Origin: Phoronis australis
Taxonomy: Eukaryota > Phoronida > Phoronidae
Direction: 5' to 3'
Assembly: GCA_002633005.1 (NCBI GenBank)
Contig: NMRA01000070.1
Coordinates: forward strand, 1-64,000
Length of the DNA: 64,000 nucleotides
The notes beneath the pieces are model-generated. The model was not told the DNA's origin and searched no databases. It saw only the letters and a list, made by a program, of their open reading frames with translations. The position numbers and the translations under genes were made by a program. This document shows positions 59,301 to 64,000 of the stretch, piece by piece; the stretch's first letter is position 1; each line of letters begins with the position of its first letter.

Positions 59301-60179
59301 TTTTTCACACAATCGCTAATTTTACCATTTAAATTTTGTCTTCAGATGGGACTTTTGAAAAAATGTCTGGTTTAACTAAAACATAAAGTCCTTATATTCC
59401 CACAGTTGTTCACTTCACCCATACTACCTAATATTAATAAAAGTACAATTTCTTATCAAACAAAGAATGTGGTCAAGATGGACAATGACCAATAAATAAT
59501 TACATTAAGTGGTAATAGTGATAGATTCAAAATGTATATTCCAAAAGTTTTAATACATGATTGTCTAGATAATCCAACATGGCCGCTACATTTCATATAA
59601 ATTTACCTTTTTATGAAAAGCAAGCTTCTTTTCCAAAAGGCTGGTATAACACGCATTGAGTCGGCCAAAACCATCTTTAAGGTGCCCCTGTAAGCAAGAA
59701 AATGAATACTCCTTGGTTCATACTGAATACTTCCTGGCAATTCATGCAGAGAATCAAATTACAGCTACTACGATGAATATTCATAGAGGGCTCTGTCAGT
59801 ACTATCCAACATGTACAAAATGTAACCAAATTATTTTGGACAATTCACAAAATGCACTTGTCTGGCAGAAAATTGACATAAAATTAGTGTACTGCCCAAA
59901 AACAAGATTTCTAAAGCTGTCTACAACAATTGCCAACTCACCCACGACACATTCCATACTCACATTCCTAAAGATCAACTCCTAAATGGCATTCAGCTGC
60001 CTAAAACTGCTGGCTTAAGAAGTGAATACCACGCTGATAACTTCTTGGTAACAAATACCATTTAATAATGATTATTATTCGTTATACAACAACAAGAACA
60101 AAGGGTCTAATTCCCGTCTTACCCACAATCTACCCAGGTCTGTCAAATGTGAGCGGTATTTCAGAGAGTCATGAATAAC
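34716..60179 (-). CDS. HIP1: Huntingtin-interacting protein 1 family gene (HIP1/HIP1R/Sla2), 23 exons, 5' partial
   Basis: An endocytic adaptor linking membrane PI(4,5)P2, clathrin and actin. Exons in transcript order: 60179-60123, 59687-59607, 57238-57162, 55893-55832, 55413-55215, 54656-54581, 54317-54180, 53140-53082, 52836-52671, 51928-51850, 51343-51255, 50790-50722, 49152-49015, 47440-47357, 45408-45271, 44771-44474, 43566-43477, 42483-42289, 38349-38165, 37280-37191, 36881-36718, 36061-35832, 34939-34716. The sum is 2,988 nt and all exon phases agree, giving 995 residues plus TGA. Residues 1-184 are the ANTH remainder, 185-250 a Pro-rich linker, 250-603 coiled coil and 699-995 THATCH. 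Diagnostic strings are SLDMSRSNSMTSAGQCRLAP, GKFEELMVCSQEIAASTAQL and FYKRHHRWTEGL. The first roughly 80-100 ANTH residues are missing, probably beyond 64000. Invertebrates usually have one gene for the HIP1/HIP1R pair, so the vertebrate name is by family. Confidence 0.96.
36471..36643. mobile_element. ~170-nt inverted-repeat MITE in HIP1 intron
   Basis: The left arm CCAAAAATACAAGCAGAC and right arm GTCTGCTTGTATTTTTGG are perfect inverses. The arms extend to about 48 nt with mismatches (GTTTRAAATT, GTTGTTAAAC). No coding. The termini do not match the CAGGG or GGGCTG elements elsewhere, so it is another family. Confidence 0.75.
37885..38158 (-). pseudogene. Three tandem partial copies of HIP1 exon 19 3' end
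   Basis: In the intron after exon 38165-38349, segments ending at donors 38066, 37990 and 37892 repeat the exon's last 40 or so nt, the GTAGGTGG donor and nearby intron. Minus-strand readings are MEAIEKAPHKIE, MEAIEKADQRIK and MEAIKKVVHSFE, against MEAIEKAAHKIE in the exon. Spacing is 98, 76 and 98 nt. They lack acceptors and have stops just upstream, so they are probably not exons. A fainter fourth copy lies near 37805-37885. Confidence 0.8.
39600..40740. repeat. ~145-nt tandem repeat, about eight degenerate units
   Basis: A unit headed by CACTAGRKGGCRYA recurs near 39607, 39741, 39896, 40047, 40188, 40330, 40490 and 40633. Inner words are TCTGYCAAATTTCAC, GATCCTATRA and AGATACAGAGGCAAACGTAA. 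The array ends just before a palindrome at 40785-40814 related to 27961-27990, so array and palindrome may belong to one element. Confidence 0.75.
40785..40814. repeat. Palindrome ATGCACCCACATAT...ATACGTGAGCGCAT
   Basis: A 14-nt arm pair with mismatches, homologous to the palindrome at 27961-27990 in the other gene. It lies at the end of the 145-nt repeat array. Confidence 0.55.
42289..43566 (-). CDS. HIP1: HIP1 exons 17-18: helical linker before THATCH
   Basis: 43477-43566 encodes NAIEDNKSCLKKAVDSLDEP and GVTCTA. 42289-42483 encodes FMLGSMEPLTRALDQLKN, then a Ser/Thr-rich helix to ATIEQGE. This matches the segment between coiled coil and I/LWEQ region in the family (the KAAEQVIQ-like block) and is the least conserved part. 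Confidence 0.9.
43128..43390. repeat. Two ~135-nt tandem units in HIP1 intron
   Basis: CATATTTGGCYT..GAGG, GACMRAAAGAMAAATTA, and TGTAACGCATTTATCTCATATGG versus its variant recur at 43128 and 43267. They are diverged. No coding. Confidence 0.65.
44191..44430. mobile_element. Insertion with tRNA-like core flanked by 17-nt direct repeats
   Basis: GCAGACCAGACTTAAAA occurs at 44191-44207 and 44414-44430. Between them is a tRNA-like stretch near 44283-44370 with a degenerate B box (GGGCTCCAGTCCCG). This could be a SINE with target-site duplication. However, the 44385-44430 end also resembles an arm of the 12603-12746 element, so the direct repeats may instead be element ends. Confidence 0.45.
44474..52836 (-). 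CDS. HIP1: HIP1 exons 9-16: coiled coil
   Basis: Exons 52671-52836, 51850-51928, 51255-51343, 50722-50790, 49015-49152, 47357-47440, 45271-45408 and 44474-44771 encode about 354 residues of heptad-rich, Glu/Lys/Gln-rich helix. Examples are LRREIDLLKRQIETVKAQ, FQKLKEIYSKLREEHVGLL and LEEDVEMFQGDLKRVNDQ. The HIP1 family dimerises and binds clathrin light chain through this part. Three exons are exactly 138 nt or close multiples of heptads, consistent with internal repetition of the coil. Confidence 0.94.
47843..48024. repeat. Four perfect 45-bp tandem repeats
   Basis: ACTATCATGCTTGTCTGCC starts units at 47843, 47888, 47933 and 47978. The unit is a multiple of 3 with no stop, so several frames look open on both strands, but none is a gene. 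It lies in a HIP1 intron. Confidence 0.92.
48225..48262. mobile_element. tRNA-like B-box fragment (SINE remnant)
   Basis: Contains GGTTCGATTCCCAC, a strong pol III B box, followed by CTGGGACACACAG. No convincing A box upstream, so this is a fragment or diverged SINE head. Confidence 0.4.
48848..48921 (-). pseudogene. Partial tandem copy of HIP1 exon 13 3' end
   Basis: 48848-48921 repeats 48991-49064: the last 50 or so nt of exon 49015-49152, its donor and adjacent intron. Minus-strand reading is SCNNKISEMKQTRK, against SCNNRITEMEEARK in the exon. The donor GT is kept (CGCAAG|GTTTCG), but the upstream side is a CA repeat with no clear AG. A GT-rich spacer (48922-48990) separates the copies and may have helped the duplication. 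Confidence 0.78.
51968..52012. repeat. (CAAA)n microsatellite
   Basis: AACAAACAAACAAAC repeats for about 40 nt just upstream, in transcript terms, of HIP1 exon 10. Confidence 0.9.
52387..52644. mobile_element. hAT-like short element, copy 2 (inverted relative to 21973-22220)
   Basis: Starts GGGCTTGGAATGACCAATG, preceded by CA, and ends ATTCCAAGCTC. It aligns as the reverse complement of 21973-22220 over its length, with shared words such as GATGTATCATTCCAC and CAAATAAATAGG. It ends about 26 nt from the donor of HIP1 exon 9. Confidence 0.7.
53082..54317 (-). CDS. HIP1: HIP1 exons 7-8: proline-rich linker
   Basis: 54180-54317 (46 codons) encodes NPPNFLKASDL, then APVVVVPGEDMPDTEPP and further Pro-rich sequence ending MVHAPP. 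53082-53140 encodes EPAPPPEPVTATLIQQPDA. In vertebrate HIP1 this region holds a clathrin box and an AP2-binding DPF motif; I see neither in these exons. A small skipped exon between them cannot be ruled out. Confidence 0.9.
53704..53853. repeat. Five 30-bp tandem repeats
   Basis: CTAAAGTTGTGGATTAGA plus TTATTTACAATT repeats five times with a few substitutions, in the intron between HIP1 exons 7 and 8. Confidence 0.88.
54581..60179 (-). CDS. HIP1: HIP1 exons 1-6: C-terminal part of ANTH domain
   Basis: 60123-60179 encodes VIHDSLKYRSHLTDLGRLW. 59607-59687 encodes GHLKDGFGRLNACYTSLL. 57162-57238 encodes the YKAVPGNMVMTKELIT segment. 55832-55893 encodes ELAVDLLDYMDEILVLQ. 55215-55413 encodes FGSLDMSRSNSMTSAGQCR, then LLFKLHSLLPPDTLSGHRER. 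54581-54656 encodes the NLQYFKNLVQVPNFPE end. These follow the HIP1 ANTH order without a gap. The ANTH lipid-binding lysines lie in the missing N-terminal part. The intron between 57162 and 55893 contains a Harbinger-like element. Confidence 0.95.
55006..55139 (-). pseudogene. Partial tandem copy of HIP1 ANTH exon 5 3' end
   Basis: 55006-55139 repeats 55140-55273: the last 60 nt of exon 55215-55413 plus donor and intron. The minus-strand reading is LPSDTLSGHRERFYSQFK, against LPPDTLSGHRERFYTQFK. At the donor, AAAAG|GTAGTC has become AAAAG|GAAGTC, so splicing at the copy is lost. Confidence 0.85.
56445..57011. mobile_element. Harbinger-like non-autonomous element, 567 nt with TAA target duplication
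   Basis: The left end GGGCTGTTCCAGCAAAATC and right end ATTTTACTGGAACAGCCC are inverted copies, extending to a G-run and AAGGCA on each arm. TAA flanks both ends (56442-56444 and 57012-57014). A GGG start with a 3-nt TAA duplication is typical of PIF/Harbinger elements. The inside has repeated GGGTGGT words and no transposase. Confidence 0.8.
57640..57960. repeat. ~65-75-nt tandem repeat, about four units
   Basis: GGGTACAGTGAAATGGAAATG, cut to 20 nt in the clearest units, recurs with GGTGTACCCAAA near 57680, 57737, 57800 and 57855. It is intronic and diverged. Confidence 0.7.
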
Positions 60180-60224
60180 CTGCAAAATACAAGGCAATCT
60201 ACATTACGATAAAAATGCTTCAGT

Positions 60225-60420
60225 TTGTGACGCAATATGGCGGACAGGTGAAATTCTGTTTTGACAAATATCTCAACAAAAATAACTTTTCAGCCGTATT
60301 TACTTTGCTTTTAGCACGGTTTGTATGGCGTCGCTATTACCAAACACCATTTGGTAAAATTTTGAGCATTTGCAACAATGTAGGAAGCATCTGAAAAATA
60401 CAAATATGGCAATTTTTGCA
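60225..60420. repeat. Dispersed repeat, second copy
   Basis: Homologous to 31720-31910 (GCTATTACCAAACA, GGTAAAATTTTGAGC, ATATGGCAATTTTTGC). It also carries GCAATATGGCGGACAGGTG, close to the fragment at 11066. Confidence 0.65.
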
Positions 60421-63400
60421 ATTGGTTTTGAAGAATTTTTACTGTAATTCTAGTCTACTGTAGAGAGAGCAAAGATTGTCTTTCCACTTCATTCAGTCTT
60501 TTTGAAGCAGATTAATTTGACAGCAGCCACTCCTGTACACAATTCTTTTTGAACACACAATGTTCACGATTTTGAGTTTTGTTGAAATCGAGGACATTGT
60601 TGCGTGTTCAACAAATTTTGTTATTTAACCCATCAACACAGCACTGTGTTCCATATGTACAGCGTCAAGGCATAAAAAAGTAAGATTGAAGACAATGTAG
60701 GACACACTTTCAAACAGTTTACATGGAAATTTCAACAGACAAAATAGTAATCATTTCCTGACACACTAACTTCATTTACCCATGTCATTTATTTTAATAA
60801 ACAGTGCATATGCCACAAATCAAATGACCACGTTTCAAAAATACAGGACACTAGAGCGCATTAAATTGTTATCACTGTACAGTTTTTAGTCATCAAGAAA
60901 TAGTCAAGATAAATTTGTATGGCACGACCAAGTAACTGCATGTGTCTTATTAGAGTCCTGTGTGGCAAATTGCGGGTTCCAATCTCAGTTGAGTTGTGTT
61001 TGTCTTCTACAAGACAGAGTTCAGAAATGCTAGTGTCTCCCTAGAAAAGCATGAGCGCGCAAGTTTCTGCTAGGTTTAAACGTGTATTTTCAATGAGAGC
61101 ACTAATTTTGGCAAGATTTTTCTTGCTGCGAGACCGCCATTGAACCCGACCGTGGTGGGCACAGTTGTACTCTCAGACCACAGCTCTAGTGTGAAAGGGT
61201 GTCATGAGTAACTGTATGTCTGTTCAAATTCTTCCAACACACTGAAACATAGTGATGAGTGTCTAGCGACCAACTACATGATGGTGCTAAAAAGTTTTCT
61301 AGCATATTTGCCACACAACAAAAAGACTCAGCTGTGATACAGTGCGTACAGTGCACCCTATCCCCTAGACTACAAAGCTGATCTCTGTTGCCTGATCACC
61401 AGACAACGTGGTCTATACTGATGCCTTGTCAATAATACTTTCAGATATTCACCTTTTGTTTGCTTCCAATTAAAAGTCTCATTACTTTCATTTAATTAGC
61501 AAACAATAAGACATCCAACCTGAATTGATATGAATGGTAACAATGACATAAAATCAATTTTTTATTTACTCAAATCTTGTTTATGCCACAAGGTTTTTAC
61601 ATTAACAACTTTTATATAGTGATTTTGTTTTTGAGACATGTAGTCTGCCGGGTAGTAACAAGACATTGTGGTGTTCACAAATATTTTGTTGAATGAGCAA
61701 CGCCCTTTGGACAATACAACTACGTGAATGTTATTGTAGGAAGCAATAGAATTCTCATGTATTTATAATCATGTTTACGGAAGATGTCTGTTTTAATGGA
61801 AAACTACAATAGAAATAAGATTTTTCACAGCAAGTAAACAAGTGATTGCAACTTGGTCATGTTCATTAGCAAGACTGTTCAATACAGTACGACAAACTAG
61901 AAATATCACATTTATGATATTTGTGCCAAGACAAAACGTTATATCCATGTATACTGTAGATAGGCTGCGTTGGCTGCCTGTGGGTTTATGTAAGCCTTAG
62001 GCTAATTAAAATACTCTATTTATCTTAAGACAAGTTTTGTTGAATGTGACATTCCACCAGATCAGTGCTTATCTAATAATGCCATCAAAAACAAACGGAA
62101 CCTGGAGTTCAACAAAACTTGTCACAAAGAAAATTTGCTGCCCAGATACTCTTCATCTTTAAGCAACTAGGAATCTTGATCAAAGAAGTATTTTACACAT
62201 TTTCTGAAACTGGGAGTCATCTCATTCAAAACGCTGGACCACTGGTGAGGTCATGTGACCTGCTGGTATTATGGTTAAAATGTCAATACTTATGGTACAG
62301 AGTTGAGAAAAGTCCTTCAACAATTATTACTTAGAACCATGTGCGCTTTATATGTGACATTGTCTATGAACAACAGTTGTCTTAAGGTTACTTTAAATGT
62401 TATAAAGCGGCCTCCTATATCAAAAAAATAGCTTTGTCAACTAGTAAAAGTATATATTGTCTGAAAGAAAAAAGATCAGGGATTATAAAAATACATTAAA
62501 TATTTATGTGCCATTACGAATATCACATTAACACCTTTTTATGTCAAAATTTAATTTTTAGGAAAGGTACATTTATACCAGAGTAACCCCTCATTCGATT
62601 TTAATGAAACCTTTTTAAATGAAAACTTCACCAGTTACCTCAAAAACTCTGTTAGGAATTTTCGATTAGTCTCTTAGTTTGGTTTCTATGACAAATCAGC
62701 TCGCAAAACGTATGGTATTTTTGTAAAAAATAGCACTGTATTTGTCTTTGCTTCATTACGCAAAAAGTAGGCCTTTTACATCGAAAATCCTAACAGCTTT
62801 TTGAGATTGATAAATAAATATTAAGTTTGGAGAGTTTCAGTAAAATCCAAGCCTTTTTCGACAACTCACGTTCCTAAGTTCAAATGAAGTTGATTTGCCA
62901 AAGTTGAAAAAAACCCGATTGAGAGGGGATACCTGAAAATCTCAAGGTCAGCAGTTAATTATTTGGTGAAAACTTGTTTTCGGTCAACATAACCTATATA
63001 TTCGCAATTCCATCATTCACTTACAATATCTACTGAATTTGCAGCATGTAATTAACTTAATTATCACTAAAATTTTACTTTTGTGACTGTCACCAGTCCC
63101 ACAGGAGAGGTCAACTGTTGACTTTTAAGTACATCAACAATTCATTGTTATACACACCATGCGCCGGGAGACTGATATGAAACCAAGTATGAAATGGACA
63201 ACAGAAATGGAGTCAGTGGTTAAAGCGGGTCGTGAGCATGAGATCGAAACAGCAAAACGTCAAGTTACCTAGCAACTTAATAATGAATTTGGGTGAGGAT
63301 TTATCTCTTTTCATAACTTACTGATATGAACACAAAGTCACAGAGATGTGTGGTGACTCGGAGCATTCATTCTCATATGCATACAGACGCACAACTCCCT

Positions 63401-63910
63401 CAGGATCAAATATGTTTTGTCTTCCTTTTCCCCGGCATCTGTCTATCATATGTGCACTTCGTTGACTCAATATTATAGCGACTCGTTGAGTGAAAGGACT
63501 AAGGGTACATACGGCGCTGTTTTATGCCTGGCGGGAGATTGGATTTGAGTGACAGCCCTGTAACCTTAGACCTTGGATAAGAAGTAAACAAATTTCCACG
63601 CTGTTGTGCGGTTCCATGGTGGTTCTGCTAAATCTTTTTTTTCTCGCTACACAGTACATATTTCGTATTAAAAGAACCCCGAGAATGAAGACACCGTATT
63701 TTGTCAGAAATAAGTCAAATACTGTAAACACAGCCAATGTTTGTGAATAAGGTTTGAGATATCCTTATATGACATTTCCCCTTATTCACAGTCAAAAAAT
63801 GGAAACCCTTGAACACACCCATTAACTCTCAAAACCGGTCTCAAAACTGCCCGTGCTAAACAGTTTCAATCGTCGAGTGAAACTCAGGCGTTACCTGAAC
63901 TGAGAAGACA

Positions 63911-63982
63911 GTATGGCTCAGTGGTTTGAGCTTTGGACTCCCATTTGCGAGACCAGGGTTCAACTCCTGGCTTCACTGGCAG
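63911..63982 (+). mobile_element. tRNA-derived SINE head
   Basis: TGGCTCAGTGG fits a pol III A box and GGTTCAACTCC fits a B box, about 33 nt apart. The region looks like a tRNA but lacks a clean cloverleaf and CCA-side pairing. The element probably runs beyond the window. Confidence 0.55.
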
Positions 63983-64000
63983 ACTTTCAAGCATTAAACA

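Larger units (their letters stand above)
60180..64000. other. HIP1 first visible intron and upstream sequence
   Basis: No ANTH exon upstream of VIHDSLKY could be found here on the minus strand; a frame with the expected TFW and CWKF strings is absent. It holds a dispersed repeat copy (60225-60420), a B-box-like piece near 60970 (GGGTTCCAATCTC) and a tRNA-like SINE head at the right edge. Otherwise I see nothing. Confidence 0.6.

Noticed and set aside
1-64000. CRISPR array, operon, ribosome binding site or other prokaryotic features
   Set aside because: The window is intron-rich animal DNA; short tandem repeats lack CRISPR repeat-spacer structure.
60180-64000. Search for the first ANTH exons of HIP1
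   Set aside because: No minus-strand frame with the expected conserved strings was seen; the exons are probably to the right of the window.

Overview
The window is animal nuclear DNA: AT-rich, intron-rich, with GT-AG splice sites, short exons, many small non-autonomous transposons, minisatellites and tRNA-like SINE fragments. The two genes recognised (a secreted cysteine-rich mosaic protein and a HIP1-type endocytic adaptor) and the repeat landscape suggest a marine invertebrate. I cannot name the species from the sequence. Six isolated N characters (1337, 3796, 7979, 14051, 20718, 25139) mark contig joins, all in the left 26 kb.

Left part (1-30850, + strand): the 3' portion of one large gene whose 5' end lies outside the window. 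It encodes a secreted mosaic of ShKT (six-cysteine) domains followed by ten-cysteine VWC-type domains. Every ShKT domain sits on a single phase 1-1 exon. Every VWC domain is split over a first-half exon (phase 1 to 2, usually 115 nt) and a second-half exon (phase 2 to 1) that also carries a variable Gly/Thr/Val/Pro linker. After removing apparent assembly duplicates I count nine ShKT exons (205-7289), eight VWC modules (8939-25021), two divergent ShKT exons (26036, 27575), a linker exon, and a final VWC module ending at a TAG at 30848-30850. Joined, these exons keep one open frame of about 1,689 codons. The ShKT array shows active tandem duplication (about 1.58 kb unit) and is littered with decayed ShKT exons.

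Middle (30851-34715): convergent 3' flanks of the two genes, with poly(A) signal candidates, a dispersed repeat and a small possible + strand coding exon at 33237-33321.

Right part (34716 to beyond 60179, - strand): a HIP1/HIP1R/Sla2-type gene. I mapped 23 exons by splice sites and protein pattern. They sum to 2,988 nt (995 residues plus stop) with every phase matching. They cover most of the ANTH domain, a proline-rich linker, the long coiled coil and the C-terminal THATCH (I/LWEQ) actin-binding domain. The first ANTH exons are probably beyond 64000. Three of its exons have had their 3' ends and donor sites tandemly duplicated into the following intron.

The introns hold several inverted-repeat elements (hAT-like, Harbinger-like and others), tandem repeats and tRNA-like fragments. 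The two genes are convergent and show no functional link.
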